From Vavraia culicis subsp. floridensis (taxonomy: Eukaryota; Microsporidia; Pleistophoridae), in assembly GCF_000192795.1 (NCBI RefSeq), contig NW_007360621.1, forward strand, positions 41,406 to 105,405: a stretch of 64,000 bases of DNA, given 5' to 3'. Below, one piece after another: positions 41,529-50,459 of the stretch. Every line of letters begins with the position of its first letter. The first letter of the stretch is position 1. Below the pieces are notes generated by a model. That model saw only the letters and a program-made list of their open reading frames with translations. It did no database searches and was not told where the DNA came from. Made by a program: the position numbers and the translations under genes.

Positions 41529-42888
41529 TGATGACACATTAAATGTTTGAATGATGATTTATAATTCTGCTCTTGAGCTGTGCAATGATTGGTGAGCTGC
41601 TATTTGATGGTTTGGTGGGTGTGCATGTGATCGGCAGGGACCGATGTTGAAAATGATAGTCCTCGTTCGATTGGTGCGTATTTTAATGCTGACATGGTTA
41701 TCGTACGCGTTATGATTGGAATGCAGCGTTTACAACGCGGATGGCTCAGTGAGCACTCGGTAATTGACCAGCTATTTGATGATTCTGAAGAGAACCAACA
41801 GAATACGCTGACGATACGGCAGTGTTGTGGTGCTGTGTACACGGCATGTGTACATATCCAGCATTGTAAACCGTCCGAAATACCCTCATAATTTGGATGA
41901 GTCCCTATTCTCGGTAAATACCAGCCGTGCTATTTCCTTTTATAAAACGTAACAAAATTTGATCACCTGTTCGATGATATTTCGCTCCTTTACTGTCACC
42001 CCATGTCTTTTGCAGGTTTTGAATCCTTTGTTAGGGCTGAGGAGTTCATTTTTACCTGGTAGTTGTGCAGTTTTAATGCTATCTGTAAAGAACGGCTGAG
42101 AACGTGGCGAAGAAATGAATTGTACAGCAATAGTTGCCGCTGATTTAGCGTAAGAATGTGAACAAAATTTGTGCTTCTTTGCGAACCGATCAATCATCTT
42201 TCAAGCTGCTTCTTCCTTTGTGCGGTGTGCATGGTAATTGAATGAAGATATGAAACGCAAATTCCTGATAAAAAGGAGCCGTGCGATAGATTGCACATAG
42301 AAAATGGCGATATGTTTATGGTGGTGCATGCTCTTCACAACTTTCATGGCAAATCGGCAAAAGCACATTTTTACGTTGAGCAAGTGCTTCTTGCACATTA
42401 CGATTCCGTAGATATTGCTGTAAGCGATACCTCGTACAATATAGCATGGGGAACTACCGCTCAGCGGCGTAGTGCATCCTAAACATGCACGGTGAACAGC
42501 ACCCCTTTCAGCGATATTAACCGCTACAACACGAAAGGTGCGGTAAAAACTGAGGTACCGTGTCCAGCACTTCGTTCGCGAACTTAAAAAGCGCTGTGCT
42601 CTTGGTTTACCCCGTTCTGCACTGTTGCAAGCTGCAACCGCTAAAAATAGCAGTTACACCCAACAATGCAGCGGAAAGGGTGCCTGCTACACAATACCTC
42701 ACCATAACCGGTCCTATGTCCGTTGAACTCGAATCTCTACGAACTGGCGCATTTGATGTGAGCTGTAGAAACCGTAAGCGGTGCGTATGGAGCAGGTGCT
42801 GTTCGTAATATGGCACTGTATCGTGTTCTACAAACTATTCCGGTCGGTAGCTCAGTTCACACATTTTTAAAAATTTGGTTCCTAAACG

Positions 42889-42951
42889 TTAACACTCCAT
42901 GGTGCGCATTAACACTCCATGGTGCGCATTAACACTCCATAATGCGCATTA
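42889..42951. repeat. 20-bp tandem repeat, 3 copies
   Basis: TTAACACTCCATGGTGCGCA repeated; the third copy reads ATAATGCGCA. Confidence 0.9.
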
Positions 42952-43550
42952 ACTGCTCGTTTTAACATCGAGCAGCAACACCTTTAGCCATCGTTATCCG
43001 CACCAGGAGCTGTGGCACAACGGTGGAGACTGTCGTTTTGGCATCTGCACGTAGCGTTGATTGCTGTTCACCTTGTGGTGCAAATACCATGTGTTTTAGA
43101 TTGCGGTACACGTGCTGTTGTAATTATCGTACGGTCAATCATCACGTTTTGTGGATTGAACGTAATTTTTGTGGTAGGGCAGTTCGTTGGTATCCGTGGT
43201 AGCAAAAATATTTAATTTTTGTGGAGAGAACAGCAACGTGCGCAAGTTTGCTCGTTCGTATGTAATAGCTTGGTGCAGGCACGATGTATGTTATGGCCTG
43301 GAAGCGTTGCATGCGTACGGAAACCTTTGGTTCGGCAGAGCAACGAATTGTGTTGTAGCCGGGACAGGCGTGGCATTATGGCTGGACGTAATAATGTTAC
43401 ATGGCTTTCTCTCCCGTGGCGTAAGCCACAATCTTTTAGGGTGATTTCACCACAGAAATGGTTACTTGTGTATACCGGTCTGCCGCTAGGGCAGAAAGAG
43501 AACCGCTAAGATGTTTAATTAATCCTGAAAACAGAAATAAAATTAACGAC

Positions 43551-43605
43551 AAGTAATTTATTTCACAGAATTGACCAATCAGCTTTCGAGTTGTCTTTTC
43601 ATACG
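43551..43605 (-). repeat. Dispersed element copy 3
   Basis: On the minus strand, GAAAAGACAACTCGAAAGCT, then GATTGGTCAATTCTGTGAAA. It matches 44261-44324 in the opposite orientation at about 52 of 60 positions. Confidence 0.75.
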
Positions 43606-43869
43606 ATGCTGCCCTTAACATCCATGCTTTTGATGAAAAAGGGTGCAGAAGTGGCAGATTGGTTGAATGTGTGGTGTAAATTCAAACCTGGCATAGCAGT
43701 CAAATTTGAATTTGTACAAAAACGGGCGGTACCAGGTGTAAAGATTGCGTGCAAAGCACAGCATCTTAGGCATCAATTGCTGTATTACAGCAGCTGAACA
43801 GGTGAAACGAAACTGACACTTCGTTGCTGCGGCAGTTTCATATCGTTCATTTGTACAAGTAACATTTAT

Positions 43870-44112
43870 TTATATTCCATAACTGCTTGACATCCGCCTA
43901 GAAAATCGGTAGCTAGCTGCTCTGCTGCCAGCTGCAGCAGCAGCTATATCAGCAGGCGTTGGCTCAGCACCAAGACCAGCACCAAGACCAGAATTCAAAC
44001 CCATTCCCCAAAAGTCAGGAAAGTACAAATTGTTGCTCCTCACTTCATTGGCAGCACCCTTGTTGCAAAATACATGTGCAAATGTCAGAACAATAGTAGC
44101 TAAGAGGTTCAT
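43870..44112 (-). CDS. Small secreted Pro-Ala-motif family, member 4
   Basis: 80 residues from the ATG at 44112. Signal peptide MNLLATIVLTFAHVFCNKGAA. The mature part includes NNLYFPDFWGMGLNSGLGAG, then AEPTPADIAAAAAGSRAAS, and a Ser/Tyr/Arg end. TPADIAAAAA is the family core. TATA (CTATAAAAC on the coding strand) lies 28 nt upstream. The gene sits between two inverted copies of the dispersed element, in a 0.66-kb interval. Confidence 0.7.
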   Translation of the reverse strand: MNLLATIVLTFAHVFCNKGAANEVRSNNLYFPDFWGMGLNSGLGAGLGAEPTPADIAAAAAGSRAASYRFSRRMSSSYGI

Positions 44113-44132
44113 AGGATGTAAGTGCAGCTCTT

Positions 44133-44141
44133 GTTTTATAG
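44133..44141 (-). promoter_or_regulatory. TATA box of member 4
   Basis: CTATAAAAC on the coding strand; first T at 44140, 28 nt before the ATG. Confidence 0.65.
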
Positions 44142-44260
44142 TTTTTTTATAAACTAGAGTTTCATAGTTGTGTGATGGGATGCTTTTATATCTGAGTGAT
44201 CAGAAACGAAAAGTATAAGTTTAATTGGGAAGTGGGGGGATGATTATCATCATTCATCAT

Positions 44261-44324
44261 ATGAGTAAAAAGACAACTCGAAAGCTGATTGATGAGTTCT
44301 GGGAAATAAATTATTTGACCCTTA
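44261..44324 (+). repeat. Dispersed element copy 4, runs into gap
   Basis: GTAAAAAGACAACTCGAAAG, then CTGATTGATGAGTTCTGGGA, then AATAAATTATTTGACC; cut off by the N run. Confidence 0.75.
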
Positions 44325-44891
44325 NNNNNNNNNNNNNNNNNNNNNNNNNNNNNNNNNNNNNNNNNNNNNNNNNNNNNNNNNNNNNNNNNNNNNNNNNNNN
44401 NNNNNNNNNNNNNNNNNNNNNNNNNNNNNNNNNNNNNNNNNNNNNNNNNNNNNNNNNNNNNNNNNNNNNNNNNNNNNNNNNNNNNNNNNNNNNNNNNNNN
44501 NNNNNNNNNNNNNNNNNNNNNNNNNNNNNNNNNNNNNNNNNNNNNNNNNNNNNNNNNNNNNNNNNNNNNNNNNNNNNNNNNNNNNNNNNNNNNNNNNNNN
44601 NNNNNNNNNNNNNNNNNNNNNNNNNNNNNNNNNNNNNNNNNNNNNNNNNNNNNNNNNNNNNNNNNNNNNNNNNNNNNNNNNNNNNNNNNNNNNNNNNNNN
44701 NNNNNNNNNNNNNNNNNNNNNNNNNNNNNNNNNNNNNNNNNNNNNNNNNNNNNNNNNNNNNNNNNNNNNNNNNNNNNNNNNNNNNNNNNNNNNNNNNNNN
44801 NNNNNNNNNNNNNNNNNNNNNNNNNNNNNNNNNNNNNNNNNNNNNNNNNNNNNNNNNNNNNNNNNNNNNNNNNNNNNNNNNNNNNNNNNNN
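44325..44891. other. Scaffold gap (N run, 567 bases)
   Basis: N only. It separates the dispersed repeat from the Helitron-related region, so a repeat-driven assembly break is likely. Confidence 0.95.
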
Positions 44892-45089
44892 GTATATTTA
44901 GATGATTTACCAGAAAAAGAATGAAATATAAAGAAATGGATGTAAAAGTGAGTTTTTGGTCAATGCAACAGAACATAATATCACAATTAAACAGATGTTT
45001 TGGTGAACAGTTTGATGTTCTCATCATTGACTAACATTCATTTTTCTGGAAGAAATAAAACTATAAATAAGTTAAGAAGTCGATGCATC

Positions 45090-45317
45090 ATGTATCCAGA
45101 TTCTGACAATACACCGACTGAAAAGTTTTTGGTGCAAAAAACACAATTGTTAAATCCTGGTGGTTTTGTCTGTGCTGTAGATGATCAGCTGATTGTCTAC
45201 CGCGGCAAAGCTTTATTTATTGATCGGACCTACGAGAGTCTGCAAAATGTTCCTGTGCTCCGTGCACAGTTCTTAAAAAAGCACTTCGATATTGTACATG
45301 TTCTAAAAAAAGTATAA
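45090..45317 (+). CDS. 75-residue protein, TATA-driven, unrecognised
   Basis: It begins MYPDSDNTPTEKFLVQKTQ at an ATG whose upstream CTATAAATAAG places TATA 28 nt away, exactly as at the secreted genes. The protein is not obviously secreted; it continues GGFVCAVDDQLIVYRGKALF and ends Lys/Val-rich. It lies just upstream of the Helitron relic in another frame and could be a mobile-element fragment or a host gene. No family recognised. Confidence 0.42.
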   Translation: MYPDSDNTPTEKFLVQKTQLLNPGGFVCAVDDQLIVYRGKALFIDRTYESLQNVPVLRAQFLKKHFDIVHVLKKV

Positions 45318-45340
45318 AATCAAAAAAAATAGTACCAATT

Positions 45341-46468
45341 GTGGTAAAAATAATCAGACAATATCTCTACACCGACATTCCATATCACTATGTATATCAG
45401 AACAGCCGATGGGTATTGCGACAGCGAGGTGAGGACAAAGTCATTACAAGATCGTATGCGGTCAATCCAGAGGAAAAGGAGAGATTCTATCTGAGAATGC
45501 TCTTGCTCAATGTGAGAGGTGCCACGTCATTCGACGACTTAAGAAGTGCCAACAATGTTGTATATGGCACATTCGAGGAAGCAGCAAGGGCAAAAAATCT
45601 TCTGCAGGATGACAGTGAATGGAAGAACGTACTGGGCGAAGCTGCAATGACAGAGACATCTGACCACATCAGAAAGCTGTTCGCATACATCTGTGTGTTT
45701 AACAGACCGCATGATGCACTTGGGCTGTTCAACGACTACGTTGACGATATGCGCGATGACATCGTTAACGAGATATATGGTGATGCTGCCAACATGGCTG
45801 ACAGCTAAGATCTGACGAACAGAACTATACTCACAACAAACAACGATACTGCAAAGGAGATCAATGACAGGGTCCTTGACTTGATGATCGGCAACAAAAT
45901 GATATACACGAGTGCAGACTCTATTGTCACAGAGGACAACGATGTTGTTGCGAACTATCCGTTAGAGTTTCTCAACAAGCAGCAGCCTTCAGGAATGCCA
46001 CCGCACAAGTTAGTTCTAAAAAGAGGTGCGTTGATAATGCTATTGCGCAACCTTGATCCAGCCAATATCCTACTCAATGGCACACGCCTGGTGGTTGATG
46101 AACTCCACACAAACTTCATCATAGCTACTATTGTAACCGGATCCAGGAAAGGTAGCAGGGCAGTCATACCAAGGATCGACATGGCACCGAGCGAGACACA
46201 GCTGCCATTCATACTCAAGAGAAGACAGTTTCCGGTTCTTCTTTCGTTTGCGATGACAATCCACAAGTCACAGGGTCAGTCATTTGACAAGGTAGGTGTT
46301 TATCTGCACAGCTCTGTCTTTGTGCATGGTCAGTTGTACGTAGCTTTGTCGAGAGTGCGCTATGCAAAAGGTCTAAGGGCGTATGTTGTTGACAATGGAG
46401 ACCAAGGAAAGCATGAGAATGGTAAAGCATACACTATAAATGTTGTATACAATGAGCTACTGGAATGA
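45341..46468 (+). pseudogene. Helitron Rep-helicase relic, internal deletion and stop codon
   Basis: One frame carries two conserved blocks. The first (45341-45805) has YLYTDIPYHYVYQNSRW, RSYAVNPEEKERFYLRMLLL, VRGATSFDDLRSANNVVYGT and LFAYICVFNRPHDALGL, the linker between the Rep and helicase parts of Helitrons. After TAA (45806-45808) the same frame resumes with RTILTTNNDTAKEINDRVLD and, to 46468, the helicase C-terminus: LKRGALIMLLRNLDP, GTRLVV, LLSFAMTIHKSQGQSFDKVG, LYVALSRV. The Walker A, Walker B and intervening helicase motifs (several hundred residues) are missing at the join, and the HUH nuclease is absent or in the gap. It is a non-autonomous, dead copy. Confidence 0.88.
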
Positions 46469-47892
46469 AAGTGATTTATTGATTTGTAACTATACAACAA
46501 TTAATAGAAAGGAATGACCTGATGTTTTAGTCACATTCAAAAGCGCTATTTTGGTATACTATCCATTCATGCATCCGTTTTTGAAAAACGGGATAGCGCA
46601 GCTAGTAGAAAAAGAACATTTTACACATTTTTATTCACCGAAATTGGTCCATTTATCCTCCCTCACATCAGCGACATCCCAGCCAACAGCAATGGTCCGA
46701 TTGTAACCACTGATCCTTGGTTCATCCTAGGTCTCATTCAGCTGCCTTCAACATGTCGCTCCTCATTCGGCATATCGTTGCTAGGTCATTGAACCTTCCG
46801 CTACCAGGAGGTGTTCTTAATTGGCATAGACAGGATTTACCTTTTTAGATTTACCGACAGGTTGGCACTTCTTGGACACACTTCATACCGGGTACATCTT
46901 CGGTGACCAGAAAACTTCTTTGGCATTTTCACGAATATTCTCTGTCAAAAGCGGAACTAAATCTAAGATCATCGCGAACGGTGAGGTCATGCTCTCTGCT
47001 TAGCCATCACCCTCATCTGATGTTATCGATCTTGAACCGGCCTAAACATAAAATTTTACTTCGCGACCTGCCGTACGTGTCTATTTATGATGAGCACATG
47101 CCACAATTCGTATAAAAGTAAAATACCAAGCATAAAAAGATCTTGGCAGCACCACCATTCCTTTCCATCTTGTTTCATATCTCTGTCACGTTTCATTTGT
47201 AGATCGATTCTACGCAGATTCAACCAACAGAAGTGCTGTGAGCGATAGCGCGTGGAACAGTCTTCCTGTTGGAGGTAGGCTTATTGAGGGCCTCATGGTA
47301 ATACAATACCTTAGATCGAACCTAAGGAAGAATGATGAGCACATCCGATTTACATATATGATGAGCACATCCAGTTTGAACATCCAACATGCACATCCAA
47401 GATGCACACCAAACATGCACACCAAGGAGTCTAAAAAGATGCATAGGACCCCAGCATGACCAAAACTACATCTTGAGCAACGCACCGTATGCACATTTAA
47501 ATATTTTTTTCTCATCATTTTGAGCGGCAAGCTGAAAGCATTCTCATCCCTAAATTTATGTTTTGCTTGTGGAAAGCGCAACATGGTCTGCAAATGAACA
47601 TCACAAAATCCGATCGGTAGGTCCTTGTGCCCATAAATACGCAGGATAATGGCAGCTGCTTGAAATTATCTAAGAAAATAATTGTTTATAAAGTGCTTGG
47701 TAGGGCAAGCGCAACGAAAATATGTGCAGCACGTATCATTTGGGAAAAGCTGTGTGCAAGCTAACGAGCACATACACTTATACCGCGGCTCATAGAACGT
47801 GATGCACACCAAAAATGTGTTCTTGCGCTGTTAACACGTGCTGCTGCCTCAGTTAACGCCTTTCTAAAAATCATGTTTAATGCATTTTATAC
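46469..47892. other. Intergenic after the Helitron relic
   Basis: No gene supported. Around 47330-47425 short imperfect repeats of ATGAGCACATCC and ATGCACACCAA occur. Helitron termini could not be defined by eye. Confidence 0.4.
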
Positions 47893-48087
47893 TCAGTATC
47901 CGAACCTACCGCCCATGGGATAAAATGGTCGTCTGGAAGCGGCAGTTGCGGCTGCCTCAGCAGGTGTTTGTGGATCTAACGGGTTGCCATACATGCCTGA
48001 TCCAAACAACAACTTATTGGTCTTGGCGCTCTCGCCTGTGCATAGTATTGCCGGAGTACCTAGGAGAAGAATGCGTAATAAATTCAT
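47893..48087 (-). CDS. Small secreted Pro-Ala-motif family, member 5
   Basis: 64 residues from the ATG at 48087. Signal peptide MNLLRILLLGTPAILCTG; mature SAKTNKLLFGSGMYGNPLDP, then QTPAEAAATAASRRPFY and an aromatic Gly-rich end (GGRFGY). TPAEAAATAA is the archetype of the family core. AATATAAAAG on the coding strand sets TATA 28 nt upstream. The frame is open 163 codons farther upstream, but TATA and the signal peptide fix this start. Confidence 0.72.
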   Translation of the reverse strand: MNLLRILLLGTPAILCTGESAKTNKLLFGSGMYGNPLDPQTPAEAAATAASRRPFYPMGGRFGY

Positions 48088-48107
48088 GGTAAATCCTGGC
48101 ATTCGTT

Positions 48108-48117
48108 CTTTTATATT
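48108..48117 (-). promoter_or_regulatory. TATA box of member 5
   Basis: AATATAAAAG on the coding strand; first T at 48115, 28 nt before the ATG. Confidence 0.65.
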
Positions 48118-48998
48118 TTTTTTAAAAACGGATGTTACGAGTGCACGAAGCAGCGCGTGTACGGGATAGGCAACCTCTGTAACAAGCAAGATCGTGCTCA
48201 GATCTGATTTGTGCGTTGAGCAGGCGATAAATGTCAGCAGGGAGCGCAGCAGAATTGGTGGTTGCGTGTTTCCCTCGTTTTGATGTGAAACACGTGAAAC
48301 GATGGTTATTGGAGACCTTGCCTTAACGAAATAGGGTGCTTCAGACGAAAGATCGGTGTAAAGTGCGGTTGAGGATTCAAGGATGCTGCTCGGGTTAATG
48401 CGTGGATGGCACCATAATTCTGTGGCGGTCTGCATGGTGTTCAAGGGCGGCTCAACAACGAGTAATGCGTTTGGCACCGCTCGCTCTGCTCTTTTAAAAG
48501 TTTTGGTCCTTTGTGACGGGAACAAAGGGTAGCGCGCTGTTGAACATACGTGTCTTCTAATTTGGGGTGCTTCCACGTTTGATCACCGCACTGCGAACGG
48601 TAAAGAAAGAAAATGCGTTCCTTCAAATCATCCTCTGTCGCGAAGAGAAGTAATTTTTTTATTTTTGTCTAAACAGCAATTTCTGTCCCATGATATCACC
48701 GAGATAGCAGGAAAAAAAATTACAGAAGCGTGTTAAAACAAATTTAATGAGTGCAAGGACAGAAAGCATCGGTACACCTGAGCGGTAGCGTTGTTCCTTG
48801 TTTAGTGGATAGGAGAACATCCAGCCGTGATCGCTTGATTAATGCATTAAATTATGGTTAATAAAAAATAACGGAGCTATCCGTGAACCATCGCAGCCTA
48901 TCTGTGCCGGTGAGTACGTCAAAATAGATGTTTGTCAATTAATTAATTACGTGCTATCAAAAACAAAATAATTTTTTTAAAAAATAATTGATAAAAAC

Positions 48999-49005
48999 TA
49001 TAAAT
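48999..49005 (+). promoter_or_regulatory. TATA box of the 477-residue secreted protein gene
   Basis: TATAAAT, first T 27 nt before the ATG at 49026. Confidence 0.65.
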
Positions 49006-49025
49006 ACGAGGAAAATCTTCATAGT

Positions 49026-50459
49026 ATGCATTTTTTGATGTGTTTGTTTTGCTTTTCAAGTATTTACTCTACGAATGGTAACAGCTGCAATGTACGGACC
49101 GGCAGGGCTGGTATAGAAGACAACAACAATGCAGCCAACGATAGATTCCATACGATACAGCGGGAATATGAAATAATGAATAACATGGTTTATGATGCTT
49201 TAGAAATGACTTGCAAGCAATTTATAAAATTGGTACGGAGACGACAGAATTCTTGTGGTAACACCTATTTTAAAATATTGCATGGTGAACTGCTGGGTAG
49301 ACTGAGAGAGAGATGCACAGAAAAAGTGTTACGGAGGATTATTGAATTAAAATACAGTGCAAAAAAATTAAAGGATAGCGTGAAAAAAATGAAAAATACT
49401 ATCAGTCGTAACAAAGTAAGTTTATACAGGGATGAAATAGACAAAATGGCGCACAATATGATTGAAGTTGCTAAGGGCTTTTCGCTTTTGCGTGCGCCAT
49501 ACGCTAACTCACTGGATCTATCCGGCAAAACGGCATATGTTGATGTTTATTACGATGAATTTGAGAAAATGCACGAAAGACTAGCCAGTGCATTGTCCAG
49601 ATTCAGTGCCAAATCAATAATGGTACCGTATTTCAAAACAAGAAATAAATATACTTTTAAATGGTTGTGTGAAACTTGCGAATTTGCGAAAATGAGCGAA
49701 GCATTATTTTCTAAAGCGGAAGAAATGCTTCGGAGTGCCAGAAATTTTTTGATAGAAAAATATAGGCAGACAGGTAATGAAAAATGGTTGGAAACACAAC
49801 AACCGGCTGTTTGTACACCTGCGAGAGACTCGCAGCTTTATAATACTGAGAAGAATATAGGAGATCGGATCTTGTTAAGTGATCAGATATCAGAGAAGAG
49901 CGATGATCTGGAAGAGTGGGATAGTAGTGATTTAAGTGGATCGAATAATTATGAGACGAAAAATGACTTATCTGAGTCTCAGAGAACTGCATTGAATATG
50001 CTACATCCTTCTTGCGCTCCACCCTGTTCATCTGGTTACATATCTGGGTCTGCACCTCCGGTCAACCATCCAGTACTTCCTTCAGAAAATCTTAGTAGAA
50101 CCGTTGGTCGTTGTTCACCTCCACCACAATCATCTCAACACCTAAAACCATCACGATCATCTTCACGACCACAACCACCTCCTCAACACCTAAAACCATC
50201 ACGATCATATTCACGACCACAACCACCTCCTCAACACCTAAAACCATCACGATCATCTTCACGACCACAACCACCTCCACATCAAGAATCATCCTCAAAT
50301 GCCCATTCTAAACCATGTAACCCTCTTTCCCAACCGTTTCATCCAGTCCAAACATCCAATCAGTCTCCTCCTCTTTTATCTTCAAGTAACTCACCAAATC
50401 ATCAACATTTTCGCAACTATTATGATTTACCATCTATGTTTAATTCTACACTAGTTTAA
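49026..50459 (+). CDS. Secreted helical protein with Pro/Ser-rich 16-residue repeats
   Basis: 477 residues. Signal peptide MHFLMCLFCFSSIYSTNG. Residues about 40-260 are a charged, mostly helical domain with several cysteines (MTCKQFIKLVRRRQNSCG, RRIIELKYSAKKLKDSVKK, LCETCEFAKM). A polar stretch follows, then a Pro/Ser/Gln-rich tail. At residues 371-418 three copies of a 16-residue unit occur (QHLKPSRSSSRPQPPP). The DNA encoding them is a 48-bp tandem repeat. Probably exported or spore-wall associated (inference). No family recognised. Confidence 0.72.
   Translation: MHFLMCLFCFSSIYSTNGNSCNVRTGRAGIEDNNNAANDRFHTIQREYEIMNNMVYDALEMTCKQFIKLVRRRQNSCGNTYFKILHGELLGRLRERCTEKVLRRIIELKYSAKKLKDSVKKMKNTISRNKVSLYRDEIDKMAHNMIEVAKGFSLLRAPYANSLDLSGKTAYVDVYYDEFEKMHERLASALSRFSAKSIMVPYFKTRNKYTFKWLCETCEFAKMSEALFSKAEEMLRSARNFLIEKYRQTGNEKWLETQQPAVCTPARDSQLYNTEKNIGDRILLSDQISEKSDDLEEWDSSDLSGSNNYETKNDLSESQRTALNMLHPSCAPPCSSGYISGSAPPVNHPVLPSENLSRTVGRCSPPPQSSQHLKPSRSSSRPQPPPQHLKPSRSYSRPQPPPQHLKPSRSSSRPQPPPHQESSSNAHSKPCNPLSQPFHPVQTSNQSPPLLSSSNSPNHQHFRNYYDLPSMFNSTLV
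50136..50279 (+). repeat. 48-bp in-frame tandem repeat, 3 copies
   Basis: Copies start at 50136, 50184 and 50232 and are nearly identical at DNA level, indicating recent expansion inside the coding region. Confidence 0.92.

Larger units (their letters stand above)
41498..43869. other. Intergenic, 2.4 kb, with a short tandem repeat
   Basis: No supported gene. It contains a 20-bp repeat (42889-42951) and a dispersed-element copy (43551-43605). Confidence 0.45.
48088..49025. other. Intergenic with two divergent promoters
   Basis: TATA boxes lie at both ends (for the genes at 48087 and 49026). Nothing else recognised. Confidence 0.45.

Noticed and set aside
41941..42100. TATAAAA followed by a short ORF at 41974
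   Set aside because: Distance 33 nt, no signal peptide, 42 residues without motif.
44225..45027. ORFs crossing the second gap
   Set aside because: Translation of N; only the flanking dispersed repeat and real sequence were used.
50092..50311. Met/Val and Thr/Ile-rich ORFs in other frames
   Set aside because: Alternate frames of the 48-bp repeat inside the 477-residue gene.
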